Shown: piece after piece, positions 41,333 to 52,746 of the stretch | How positions within the stretch are numbered: position 1 is the first letter of the stretch | How the letters are laid out: each line of letters starts with the position of its first letter | Source of the DNA: Pyropia haitanensis | Taxonomy: Eukaryota; Rhodophyta; Bangiophyceae; Bangiales; Bangiaceae | Assembly: GCA_008729055.1 (NCBI GenBank) | Contig: SDUX01000001.1 | Span: 2,464,797-2,528,796 of the forward strand | Direction: 5' to 3' | Length of the DNA: 64,000 nucleotides | Translations under genes and position numbers: made by a program | The notes under the pieces: model-generated | The model's input: only the letters and a program-made list of their open reading frames with translations | What the model was told of the DNA's origin: nothing | The model's database searches: none

Positions 41333-43113
41333 TCAGAGTTTCCTACGACAATCTTTGCCCCAGTGAACTCGCGACGTCAGCGCAGTGGGCTTTGTTGCGG
41401 GATCCTCTTCAAGCGCTTTTCAAAAGCAGAACCTTGCAGAAATCACGATCCAGGGCGATCATGAAGTGCCCTAGAGACCCCGTAAAGGCCGATTTGTTGA
41501 AGAAAACGTGATCAACCTTGAAGTCATTATGAACACCTGCTCGGACATGGGGTTGCGATACACCACAAGGTGCGTCTCAGTGCGGGCTATACAGTGATGT
41601 ACTGAACGATGATGTCCACCCAGGTCATGACCAATTATTCAAGGTTTATCAAGCTTTCTTCAAGTGCTAATGCACACAGCTCTCGCGCCGTATTAAGCGT
41701 GATCACGCTCTCCTAATAGAAGTACAGCATCGACAAGAGCTTGTAGCCCCCGTTTCACCCGAAAAGTCCCATGTTTCTGGGATTGTATCCCGGCATTTAT
41801 GCAGCTCGCTGGAGTTGATCACGTGAGGCGCACGCCGTATCTCGGCGGCCTGCAGATCTTCCTGAGAGTTTTTTTTTCAATTACGCGGTACAGTACGCTC
41901 CCAACCGTCGGCTTGCTTCTCTCCGACGACACTGACAGGCACCCGAAGCACTTGCGCCGAGACTCGCGGCAGTAATAGACAACAGGGGCCAAAACCAGCC
42001 GCGGCCACGGCCGCCGCCGCGGCCGCCGTCGCGGCCCGATGCGGACTAGAGCCGGCGGGCGGCAGGGGGGACGGGAGGGCGGGAACGTGGACGTCGGCGG
42101 CAGTGGCAACTGGCGCCGCCAGCGCGGCGCCCCCCGCAACTGCAGCCGCTGCCGCTGCAGTCGCTGCCGCTGCCTCTGTGGTCACTAAAGCCTCATGCCC
42201 GCGATGCGGTGGTAGTACGCCAGTGTTACCGTGCATCTCTGTGGCGTCATCAGCCGGGCCATGGAGATGGATTGTCGGCCGCTCAGGGATGGCCGTCGTG
42301 GTCCCCGCGAGGACTGTGATGGAGAGTTACCGAAACTTGACAGCCAATTGGATGCTCCTTAGTAGGGAACCCATCACCTCCCTTCAATATACTTTACCGT
42401 ATTTGTCAACCTTTTAAGTGTGAGGATCGGCCTCTAATCCACTCAGTTGGGGCGGCGGCCGCCGCGGCGCGTGCGACCACTTCAAGGAAAATCAAGGTTT
42501 GTTCAAGCCCTTCCGGCTTGAAGAGCCGACTGCATGGATCCCGGTTTAGAGCCCACTGCGCAGGCACCCAATCAATTCTCTGAGGGACGAGCTGCGCTGA
42601 TCTCCAGATCGAATGATCAGCGCCACGGGAACCTTGGGTGGTCCGATTTGGGACCGGTGTCGGTCCTTCGGACAATCGATCATCGAGACCAGTCAGATCA
42701 AGGTCGATTCCTGTTTGTCAAGCCAATGAGATGCGTCCACGCTGCGCTGTTAGCCTCGCTACTGATTCTGTGTTCAGAAACAGGCGCCACGTTGGCCACT
42801 CGACCGCAATAGTTTCTGAAAAGAATGGCCTCCAGAGCCCTCGATAATGAGCCAGAGTGTGGCCACCCGCCCCCACGGCCTCTATTCGGGCTCCCCTAGC
42901 TCGTCTAGCAAATTGTTTCTCAAAAGTTTGACTCCAAGACTGAAAGCACACCCGAGCCGACCCCTGAGAGGCACGTCAGGCGCCCTTTGGACGTCAAATT
43001 AGGGGCAGTCGGTGTCGTGATCGCACTCGAGTTGGCCGACCAGAGCAGAAGTTTGATTTCATGCATCGATTGCACCACTCAGATGGGATGGGAGTTTCCC
43101 AGACAAACACCGC

Positions 43114-43139
43114 GTGTCCCATTTTTGGCGGACGTGCCA
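43114..43139 (-). repeat. Right terminal inverted repeat, 26 bp
   Basis: GTGTCCCATTTTTGGCGGAC then GTGCCA, followed by TA. Inverted copy of 41307-41332. Confidence 0.9.
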
Positions 43140-43170
43140 TAATAAACTCTCACGGTCGCTTCGAAACTTT

Positions 43171-43251
43171 GTGGGGGGACCGGGCTAATCCTGGGGGGAC
43201 CGGGGGGACCCCCCTCAAATGAGCATTCCAGAGGGGTGCCGGTCCCCCCAC
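43171..43251. repeat. Foldback with 13-bp perfect arms
   Basis: GTGGGGGGACCGG (43171-43183) is the exact inverse of CCGGTCCCCCCAC (43239-43251), and GGGGGGACCGG is repeated once inside (from 43193). It looks like a miniature foldback element about 30 bp from the end of the TA-flanked transposon. Confidence 0.75.
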
Positions 43252-43252
43252 G

Positions 43253-44321
43253 TCGAATGAGTGTAGCTTCTTGGCTGTCCTCGACAGCAACTTACCAATC
43301 GATCGAGGTGCGGTTTGTGTCCCCGTCATTCGACCCACGGCAGCCCCCCGGCAGGAGGAGCCATCCCCATTGGTGCGCTCGCGCCCACAGCACTAGTGTC
43401 AGCCGCTCGGCCGCGTGGCGATCCACGGCTGCGGCGGATCCGTGGGCGCGGTGGGAAAACAGTCGAGATTTTGAGGCGCGGGGCGGAGCGGCCGAAACGG
43501 CCGCGGCTGGCCGCGCCGCTGCCCCGACGGGCGGCGGCGGGGTGGCGGGAGCGGTCCCCGCCACGCCGCGACCCGCACCCCCCCACGCGCCATTGACGGC
43601 GGCTGCGCCGCTGCCGGCCAAGCGTCCATGGGGCGGCAGCCACATCAATGGCAGGGTACATATCCCCGCCGCAAGGGGAGGTAGTGCCGTCGGCAAGGCG
43701 CCTGCGTGAAGGATAGGAAAAGAGAAACGCCTCGGCTATCCCCCTCCGCTCCCGCTGTTTGCCCTCCGCCGCCGCCGCACGCCCCCCGCCAGACGCCGCC
43801 ACCTTTTTTCCCTTCCCAAGCAACCCCACCCTCCCCCCCTCCTGCCCTCCTCCCCCAGCGCCCACGTGGCCGGCCCAAGGGGCGGGGTGCATGTGCGGGG
43901 TGGCGGCACCCCGCCGGCCGCCGCGGGCCGCCACCGCGGCGGCGGGCGTGGGGGGACGCGTGGCCATCGCTGGCGCGTGGCGGGCGGCGTGCGCGCCGCC
44001 GTCGACTGCCTGGGTTCTTCCCGCGGAGGTGCCTCTTAAGGCGCGACCGTGGGCGCGGCGGGGGGCGCGGACGGCGGCCGCCCTCCCTTCATCCCCGATG
44101 CCCGCCACACGCCTTCCCCCTTCCCCAAGAGGCCGGCCCCTCCTCCCCGAGCTGCCCACACCCCTTCCGCTTTCCCCACAACTGCTCCCCGCTGTCCTCT
44201 CCCGTCGTTCCCTCCCCTTCCCCCAACCCCACCCTCCTGGCATACCCTCCCCGACAGGTGGGACATCAACCCCCTCCTCCCACCCCCACCTCGTCGGCTG
44301 CCTGACCACCGCGTCGCGACC
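43253..44321. other. Upstream region of the type I membrane protein gene
   Basis: No gene is recognised. 43440-43690 (+) has a weakly coding-like Ala/Pro frame ending GKAPA with a stop at about 43707, unlike any family I know. 43790-44320 is C/T-rich with several CCCC(T/A)CCCC runs and is probably promoter and leader for the gene at 44322. Confidence 0.3.
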
Positions 44322-44729
44322 ATGGGGCGTCCCCCCTCCCCCCCCCCCCCCCGCCGTCGCCCCCACCGCCCCCGCCGTCGACGGCGACGCCGCCCCCCCC
44401 CGCTCACCCCCTCCCGCGTGGTACCCCTATGCCTGCTGCTGCTGCTGCTGCTGGCGGCGGCGGCGCCGCTGCACACGCGCGGCCGGTCCCCCCCCCCCGG
44501 TGCGGCGGATACCCCCCCCCCCGGCGGCGGCGTCCGTCCCCTCAATCCCCCCCCTCCCCCGCCGCCGCCACCCCCCCCCCGTCCTCCACACCCTGCCGCC
44601 GGCCGGCACGGCCGTGTCGTTTGTGCTACCCGCCGCCGCGGCCGCCGCCGACCGCGTGTGGACGGTGGACGCCCCTACGGGCGTGGCGGCCACCGTCACG
44701 ACGGTCCCGACGGGGGGCGGCGGCACCAA

Positions 44730-44777
<48 letters not shown>

Positions 44778-46376
44778 CGGCGGTGAGGGGGAGGGGAGGG
44801 GCGGCCGCCCCGTCGTGACGGTCACGTTTGGGCCCCCACCCCCCCCGGGGGTGGGCGTGTGGGCCTACACCCTCTCGGGCGTACCCGCCACGGCGGCAGC
44901 GCCGGGCGGCGGCGGCGGCCACGCCGCCGCCGCCGCCGCTGCTGTGGCGGTAGTCGTGCGCGGGGAGCTCGTCGCGCCGGGCGTGGCCGTTGCGGGCGGC
45001 GGCGTGTCGGGCGGGTGGGTGCGCGGCGGCGGCGACGGCGGCGGCGGCGGCGGCGGCGGCAGCAGCGGCGGCGGCAGCCCTCCCCACCCCCAGCCACCCC
45101 CCCCCCCTTTGCCGTCACCGCCGTGCCGCCGCCCGCAGCGACGGGCGTCGGCGGCCGCCACGGCCGCCTCGCCACCCTCACCGCCACGGTCGTCCACAGC
45201 GGCGGCGGCCTACTGCGCGTGCCGTCGCCGCCGCCGCGGCCGTCGCGGTCCGCCGCGGCGGCCGCCGCCGCGTGTGGCGGCAACCTCTTGGCCACCGCGC
45301 CGCGGCCGCCGCCGCCGCCGCCGCCGGCCCGCCCCAGCTGCCCGTTTGTCGCCACCCGGTCGGGTCCAACGGCCGTGGCGGTGGCGGTGCGCGTGGCGCC
45401 CTACGCCACTGGCGTGGCGGTCGTGCGGCTGACCGCGTCGTCGTTGGCTGCCGGCGGTGGCGGCGGGGGTGGGCGTGGGTGGACCGCCACGACGACCGCG
45501 CGGGTGGCGGTGACGGGCGCGCCGCCGCCCTACCTGCCCGCCCGGGATGGGCCGGCGGGCGGGGCGGCCGCTGCTGTGGACGCGTACGGCAGCCGCGTGT
45601 GGCTGCCGCTGCGCAACGCTGCCGGCCGCGGGCGCGTGGCGGTCACGTTCCAGGTGACGGGGGGGGGGGGGGGGTGGGGGGCGGCGGTGGCGGCCGCGGC
45701 GGCGGCGGGGGTGACGGCGGCGGCGGGGGTGACGGCGGTGGCGGCGGTGGCGGTGGCGGCGGTGGTGGTGGCGGCGGTAGCGGCGGCACGGCGGCCACCC
45801 CCCCCCCCACCCCCATCACCACCACCGTCACAGCGCTCCCTGCCGCCGCCGTCGGCGACGCCCGCGACAACACCACCGACGTGACCGGTGGCGATGGCGC
45901 GCACGGGGAGCCAGCGGCGGCGGGCGGGGGCGTGTGGGTGGTGACCCCCCCCGCCACGGGCGGCACGCTCACCCTCGCCGCCCTCACCGTCGGCGGCGAG
46001 CGGGCGGTGGTGGCGGCCGCCGCGGCAGCGGCGGGCGGCAGCGCGTGGGCGTGGCCCATCGCGCCCGCGGCGGTCGCGACGCCGCCGCCGCCGCTGCCGC
46101 CGCCGCCGACGCCGCCGTTGGAGGGGCGCGGCGGGGGGGGGCGCGGCCACGGCGGCGGTGGAGGCGGTGGCGGCGGCGGCGGCGGCGACGCCGCCGCCGC
46201 GGCGGTGGGCGTCGCGGTCGCCCTCCCCGGCTGGGTGGTGGGCGTCAACGTGTCGGCGGCGCGGGTGGCGGCGGTCGCCGCCGCGCTCGCCGCCGCCGCG
46301 CCGGCGGGGTCGGCCGTGCGGCTGGTCGGCCTCGCCACCCGCCCGGCCGGGGCGGCCAGGCGCAGCAGGGGCGGTG

Positions 46377-46424
<48 letters not shown>

Positions 46425-48050
46425 GCGGCGGCGGCTCGCCCGCGGCGGCGGTCCTCACCTACGCGGTTGTACCCCCCGCTGACGGCAGAGGAAAACAGAC
46501 GCCCCCGCCTGCGTTCCCGTCACCAGACACGCCCGCGCCTGCCGGCGTCCCCCCGCTGGCGGCTGCCCTCGCCGCGGCCGCCAAAGCCGCCGCCGCGCGC
46601 ATCCCGGGCGGCGCGGACGTGCACGTGACCGCGGCGGCGGTGGCGGCGCCCGACCGCGGCGGCGGCGGCGGCGGCGGCGGCGGCCGCCCCGCCGCGTCGC
46701 CGCCTGCCGGCGCCACGTCGACGGCCGGCGCCATGCCCGCGTGGGCGCTGCCGCTCATTGGCGTCGCGGCCGGCGTCGTTGGCATCGCGGCGGTCGCGGC
46801 CGCCGCGATGGTCGCCCGCGGCCGCCGCCGCGGGCCGCCGCCGCGGCCGTGCCCGCGGTCGCCGCCGCCGCTGCCGCCGGCCGCTGCTGCTGGGCGGCCG
46901 CCGCGGCGGGTGACGGAGCCGCCGCCAGCGGGCGCGTCGGCGGCGGAGGTGATGGTGGGGAGCTTGTGGCTGGCGGCCGACACGGCGGGGCGGCGGGGGA
47001 CGGGCACAGAGCTGGGCGGGGGGGGGGGCCGGGCAGCCGCATGTCGGACGACTTGGCATGGGCGGCCGCCGGGGGGGGGTTGGACGCGACACAGGGGGGG
47101 GGGGAGCCACCACAGTGGGGCGGGACCAAGGGGGAGAGGGGGTTCGCGGCAGCTGCTGGGGCGGCTCAAGGCGCAGCCACCAGCGGGAAGGGGGCGGCAA
47201 CGGCGTTGACACCCAAGACGGCGGCCGCGGCGACGGCGGCCACGTCCACGTCGGCGGCGGCACCAGCGGCGGCACCCGCGGCGGCGCCGTCGGCGGCGGA
47301 AGCGGCGGCGGCGGCGACGCGCGTGTCGCTCATCACGGGCATGGTCGGCATTGTTGGGCGCGGCTGGACGCCCGCCGGGTGCGGCGGCCGCGACGCGAGC
47401 GGGGACCCCTGGGCGTGGCGCCCGTACCGGCCGCCCGCGGCGGCCATTGGCGTTGGCGGCGGCCCGCCGCCGGCGCGCGACACGGGCGGCGGCGCGCCCG
47501 CGCGGGCCGCCCCCGCGGCGGCGGCGGCTGCCGCTGCGGACGACGCCGCCACCGCCGCCGACGGCGCTGATGCCGGTGCCGCCCGTGCCGCCGCCGCCGC
47601 CGCCGCCGCCGTCGGCCGCCGCGCCGCCCCGACGGGGAGGGACAGCGGCGGCTCCACCGCCACGACGGGGACCGCCGCAACGACGGGCACGGGCGGCACG
47701 GGCGGCACCGCCGTGACGGCCGCTTCCGCCACCACCGCCGACGTCGTGTCGGCCTACACCCCCCGCGCCGTGTCGTCCTCGTCGGCCGGGTCGTCGTCGT
47801 GGGCAGACGTGCCGCCGCCCGCCCACGGCGGGGAGGAAGATGGGAGCGGGGGTGGCGGGCTGCTGCCAGAAGACTTTGAGGGGCCGGGGGGGGGGGGTAG
47901 GGCAGGGTGGCGGGGGGGGGGGGGGGGGGGAAGGCGGAGTTTGACGGGAGTGGGGAGCAGGGGCGGGGACGGGAGGGCTGCGGACCGGGGGGGGAGGAAC
48001 TGTACTATGGCCATCCACCGGCGACGGTTACGCGGTGCCAGTGGCGCGAT
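44322..48050 (+). CDS. Gly/Ala-rich type I membrane protein (signal peptide, one TM)
   Basis: The ATG at 44322 lies in GCGACCATGG and gives an Arg-rich n-region followed by VVPLCLLLLLLLAAAAPLHT, a textbook signal peptide. The outside part has repeated beta-like Val/Ala/Thr stretches: AVSFVLPAAAAAADRVWTVD, VVTVTFGPPPPPGVGVWAYT, CPFVATRSGPTAVAVAVRVA, GSRVWLPLRNAAGRGRVAVT, GGVWVVTPPATGGTLTLAAL, separated by Gly tracts. A membrane helix (WALPLIGVAAGVVGIAAVAA, about 46741-46800) is followed by a basic stop-transfer RGRRR and a ~400-residue tail with MSDDLAWAAAGGG and SSSSAGSSSWADVPPP. The pieces lie in different frames that change at C/G runs (about 44495-44580, 45060-45110, 45657-45675, 47018-47030), so the exact end is unsure. 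A cell-surface or wall-associated role is a guess. Confidence 0.5.
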
Positions 48051-48409
48051 GCTGTCGTCCATGACCCCGCCACCCCCGCCGTTGCCCCTCGGGGCGCCGA
48101 TGGACCCGTCCCACGCACGAGAAGACAGTGGGTCGTTGGTCGGGTGCGGCGGGGCTGGCCCTGTTGCGGGACCGAGCGGAGCGCAGCCCGTGCATGGGAC
48201 GGGCAGTGGCGTTGGTCGGGAGCAAGGCCGAGGGTCACCAAGGAGCGAGCGCATGGGAGCAAAGTTGTGTCAATGAAGAAACAGGTGGGGGACAGGGGAC
48301 GGCCGCCCCACGACGGGGTGCCGAGCGCCGCCGTCACAGGCAGCGGCCACCGCGGCCAGCCGGCGCGGCCGCCCGCGCCCGGCCAGCGGCAGCGGCCGTC
48401 CATCCCCCT

Positions 48410-50122
48410 CTACCCCCCCCAGCCGCCCGGCGGTGGCACCTCCCGCAGCGCCGCCCGCGCGTCGAGGTAGACGTCCACGTGGGCGGCGACGCTCGCGTCG
48501 ACCGGCCGGGTGTACCCCCCCCCCATGGTGACGACGAGCGGCACGCCCGCGGCGAGGGCGGTGCGGTAGACGAGGCGGTTGCGGCGGCGGAGGCCGGCGG
48601 GCGTCATGGCCAGCCGCCCGAGCGTGTCGGCGGCGAGCGCGTCGACGCCCGCCTGGTAAAAGATGAGCGTCGGGTCGGCGGCGGCGACGGCACGCGGGAT
48701 GGCCGTGGCGAGTGCCGACAGGACGTCCGCGTCGGTGGCGCCGTCGGGCATGGGCAGGTCGATCGTGGAGGGCGGCTTGACGGGCGGCCAGTTGTGCGCG
48801 CCGTGGAGGGAGAGCGTCGTGACGGAGGGGGCGGTGGCGGTGCCGCGGCGGAGGGGGGTGCCCGCCACGTGGCCGGGGGGGGGGGGAAGAGCGCGGCGGT
48901 CCCGTCGCCGGCGTGGACGTCCAGGTCAATGATGAGGACGCGGGCGGCGGCGGCGGGGTGGACGGCCTGGACGACCCGCGTCGCGACGGCAATGTCGTTG
49001 AACACACAAAAGCCTGCAGCGGAGGGGGAGCGCAGACGCGGCCACAGCGCAGGCAGACACAGCGACGGGGGCGGGGGAAGGGCAGAGCAGCGCACGCGAC
49101 GGTCGCCAGGCATACGCCACGTCAGGCACACGCACCACCGCAAGGGGCGGCGGCCACTGCCGCAGCCGCCTAGAGACGGGCGGGGCGGCCACGGCCGCCG
49201 CCACCCGTCGCGGCCGTCGCGGCGGCCGCCGGCGTGCCGCGGGACCAGCGCCGCGGCAATGACGGCAGCGGCGGCCGCGGCGGCGGCGGCGGCGGCGGCG
49301 GCGGGCACGACACGACCACGGCGGTATCTCTGCCGTCGCCGCCACCCCCTCTCGCCCCCACCACCCGCCACTGCCCCGCCGTCGCTGCGCGTGGGCCACC
49401 ACGGGCGGCAGCACCCCCCACCCCCCCCCCCCCCCCCCACCCCCCCCCACCCGCCGCCTCCCGCCTCTCCCCCCACCCCCCCCCCAACGCCCGCCCGCCC
49501 CCCCCCCCCCTCACCTACCCGCCCCCCGGTCCGCGTGCGCGTGGTGGGTCCCCCCCGCCACATGCCCCGCGATCCTCCCCCCCCCCCCCGAGCACGCCCA
49601 ACGCCGCCGCCACCGTCCCGCCCGTCGACGCGGCCGCCCGCACCGCCGCGGCGGGGGACCACGGCAGGCCCGTTGCGCGGACGGCGGCGGGCGGGAGCCC
49701 CCCCCCCAGGGCGGCGTCCACGTACGACGGCGTGTGGGTGGTGACCAGCTGGCCGCGGCTCGCGGGGGGGCGACCCGCCACGCCACGTCGGCCATGGCCG
49801 GGTGGGCGGCGAGGGCGCCCCGGACGGCCGCGTACTTGCCGACGGGGAAGCGGTGGGTGGGGGGGAGCGGCAGCGCGTAGACGTCGCTGTAGTAGAGGGT
49901 GAGGGCGGGACTGGGGGGGGGGGGGGGGAAGGGGGGATGTGGGGGGGAAGGGCGAGAAGATGGTGAGGGGGTGGGGGGGGGGGCCCGCCGCCAGCCCTGC
50001 TGACGGTGCCGCCGCCGCCGCCGCCGCCGCCGACGCTGCCGCCGCTGCCGCCGTGGCCAATGCCGCCGTCCGGGGCGACGACGGTGACGGCGGCGACGAC
50101 GGTGACGGCGGCAGCGGCGGTG

Positions 50123-50180
<58 letters not shown>

Positions 50181-50303
50181 GGCGGCCGCCGCGCGCGCGC
50201 CGCGGCGGCGGCCGGCAACGGCGGCGGCGGCGGCGGCGGGCGCGGCGCGCAGCCGCCGCGCGCCGAGGCGGGCGGTGCCGCCGGCGGCGGTGACAAACGC
50301 CAT
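48410..50303 (-). CDS. Histone deacetylase, class IV (HDAC11-like), with presequence
   Basis: The ATG at 50303 opens MAFVTAAGGTARLGARRLRA plus Ala/Arg sequence, like an organelle transit peptide. The catalytic part follows in HDAC order: YYSDVYALPLPPTHRFPVGK, THTPSYVDAAL, AGHVAGGTHHAHADRGAG, FCVFNDIAVATR, VLIIDLDVHAGDGTAALFP, LSLHGAHNWPP, IFYQAGVDALAADTLGRLAM and VTMGGGYTRP. The His-His pair, zinc-binding Asp/His (DLDVH) and Asp (GVDAL) and catalytic Tyr (GGGY) are all present, so deacetylase activity is expected. An intron at 49518-49014 (donor GTAGGT, acceptor CTGCAG) joins ADRGAG to FCVFND exactly. The presequence is separated from the catalytic part by a second intron or a C-run change near 49920. 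Frames also change at G/C runs near 49767, 49580 and 48880. Ends convergently with the membrane-protein gene. Confidence 0.85.
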
Positions 50304-51088
50304 GGCGCGGGGGGGGCAGTGGGAAAAACGCACGGGTGCGGGGGGGTGGTTGAGGGAGGGGGTCGGTCGGGGAAAGGGGGGGGGGGGGGGGGGAAGGGGC
50401 GGCGGAGGCCTGGGTCGCGGCCAGAGGGGACGGAGACGGGGTCGGTGGTCGTGGGTGGTCTTGCGGGGCAGCGCGCCGACGCCGAGTGGAGTTGGCGGCG
50501 GCGCGATCGCGAGGGGCCTCTCAGGGTTGTGAGGGTGATAATGATAGTACTCTAGTTATAGACAAAGTTTCACTGAATTCATCGAAATCATGGGAAGCCT
50601 TTCCATAATTATGAACGAGATCGCCACGTGTCTCGATCTCCGAGGTTGGATCGGGCACCCGATCGCAGGACAGCATGTGACAACACGGTAGTGAAGCACG
50701 GGCTACATTTACACGTGGCAGCAATCATGGTTTCCATAAGTATGAACTGAAATAAACGATAAACATAGTGAAATTAACGCTTCCGACCATGACTTTACTG
50801 AAATCTTGCAACCCTGGGGCCTGTGCGTGGCGGTGGTGGTTTTTTTCCTTCCCTTTTTTTTCTCTTTTTATCGTTTTCCATCGGACGGATGGCGTGTGGA
50901 TGTCTATCCGGGGGGACGGATCGCATCCTCGAGAGGGGCCCCGCTGTCCACGCTGGACGCCGACCCGCGCGGGACGCACCCGCGCCCGCGCGCTTTGGGA
51001 AGCTGCCGCCTCCGTCGCGCGGTCGGGGCGCGGCGGTGCTCCCCTGCAGGCCAGGTGGCGGCTGTGCCCCCGCCCCCCCCCCGCCGAC
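50304..51088. other. Upstream of HDAC, with AT-rich island
   Basis: 50304-50520 is G-rich (HDAC promoter side). 50525-50890 is strikingly AT-richer and contains TTTCCATAATTATGAAC at about 50603 and TTTCCATAAGTATGAAC at about 50731 in the same orientation. That suggests old transposon material. No gene is recognised. Confidence 0.4.
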
Positions 51089-51090
51089 TA

Positions 51091-52636
51091 GTGTCTATTC
51101 TACCGGAGATGAGGATCAAATGATCCTCACCTGAGGATCATTTGATCCTCGCCTGACCTGACCAGAAATCGTCGATTCCATGCATCTGAGAGGGTTTTTT
51201 GTCCTCCACCAGGCTACGGAGAGCTACAGACACAGCGTGTGGGGCGGCCGCGGCGACCGGCGGCCGCGGCGCCGTTCGCAGCGCCGGCGAAGACGACCAC
51301 AAAGGCGACGCCGGGGGCGCCACGAGAGGGACGGCAGGCAGAGGCCCCGCCACGGCGGCCAGCGCGCCCGGCGCAGCAAGCGCAGGTGCGCCCAGACCGG
51401 GCGCCCCAAACGACGGCCGCGCCAAGGCCAGCACCACAGTCCCCTGCCCGGTGCCGGAAGGGCGCCAAACATGGGCGCCCGCGGCGCCCCCGCCGGCGGA
51501 GGCGTCGGAGTTGCGCCCCCCCCCCGCCGCGGCGGCGTCGTCGCCGGCACAGCCGCCGTCACCTGTGCCGCCTCCGACCCCTACGCCGGCGTCGACGGCG
51601 ACGGCTTCGCGGCGGAGGAGGCGGAGGCGACGGCGCCTCCGCCGGCGGCCAGACCCCAACCCCGTCCCACTTCGCCGTCGCCGGCGGCGGCAGGGGCGAC
51701 AAAAAGGGCGAGAAGGCCGCCGGCGGGAAGGGCGACGGCCCTCCCCGCTTTCCGGCCGCCGGTGGGGCCAACACCCGGCAGCTGCTGCCGCGGCCGCTGC
51801 CGGCGGGCGCCGGCGACGCTGCCGCGCGCGACGGCGCCCCGCCGTTGCCGCTGCCGCTGCCGCTGCCGCTGCCGCTGCCGCTGCCGCCGGCGGCGGCAAC
51901 GCTGCCCTCGGACGCCGCCGCGGGGGGCGTGCCGCCACAGCGGAATCCCCCCAGCAGGGCCCCCGCAAAGGGCCCCACCCCGGGGGTGGCCGCCCCGCCG
52001 CGCAGGCGCACCCCAAAGGGCGTCCCATACGTCGAGGGGGTGGCCCCAAACGGCGGCGCCGCCACCACCCCGCCGCCGCTGCCCGCCGTCGGCGTGCCGC
52101 CACTGGGGGCGCCGCCGCCCGCCGGGGCGGCGCCCGACCCCGCCCGCACCGGCGTCTGGGGGGTGTCCCCCGCCGGCGGGGCACCCGCCGCCGCCGTGGC
52201 GCGGGTTTGGGCAGAGGGGAAGACCTGTCAAGGAGGAGGAGGAAACTGGCAACCGTTCGGCTGAGGGGGCCTGTCCCGTCGTCGTCCCCCCCTCTGCGCT
52301 CGGCCCTGGTGTGCGGAACCCGCACGCGCCACGTTCTCTCTGCTTCTGTGCGTCCGCGGCACGCGGCGGGCGCGCAAGACCTGGCACAGTGTGCCGCGGG
52401 CGGCGATCCCAGGTGCAGCGCAACCGGCCCGGGTACTCGACAAAAAGCGCGCCAAACTCATCTTCTGCTCAGGCTTGCATGCACCCAAGCTCCCCCAAGG
52501 GCAAAGAGACGGCGCTGAGTTCGTTTCTGGCCTCAGAAAAGGCGGCAGGTGGCGGGAAATAGAAGAAAACAGACACTGAAAAACCGGATCATTTGATCCG
52601 AAAAGGATCAAATGATCCGGTCGGTAGAATAGACAC
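51091..52636. mobile_element. TA-flanked TIR element carrying GC-rich, FG-containing coding-like DNA
   Basis: Perfect 15-bp inverted ends, GTGTCTATTCTACCG at 51091-51105 and CGGTAGAATAGACAC at 52622-52636, flanked by TA. Next to each end lie paired palindromes: GAGGATCAAATGATCCTC with its exact inverse 4 bp away on the left (51110-51149), and GGATCATTTGATCC with GGATCAAATGATCC on the right (about 52587-52618). The interior is host-like GC-rich DNA. The minus strand reads PPFGATPSTYGTPFGV, GVGPFAGALLGGFRCGG and RPSFGAPGLGAPALAAPG, like nucleoporin FG sequence, but the frame breaks at a C run (51518-51527) and no transposase is visible. Confidence 0.75.
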
Positions 52637-52746
52637 TAGCCCCGTCATCGCCCCGCTGGGGCACCCCCTCCCCCCCTCTCGTCCCGCTCATCGCCTTGAC
52701 GCCACCCCCGCATGCCCCCCCCCCGCTCCAGCACCCGCCCGCCACC

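Larger units (their letters stand above)
41307..43139. mobile_element. TA-flanked terminal-inverted-repeat transposon, 1.83 kb
   Basis: Ends are inverted repeats of 26 bp with one mismatch: left TGGCACGTCCGCTAAAAATG at 41307, right ...GGCGGACGTGCCA ending at 43139. Both are flanked by TA (41305-41306 and 43140-43141), as expected for Tc1/mariner-type insertion. Subterminal sequence is also partly inverted: GCGCAGTGGGCT, GGGATCC and CAACCTTGA-like words near 41370-41525 recur in opposite orientation near 42500-42600. No transposase is readable, so it is non-autonomous or badly decayed. A GC-rich island (42000-42180) sits in otherwise moderate-GC DNA. Confidence 0.8.
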
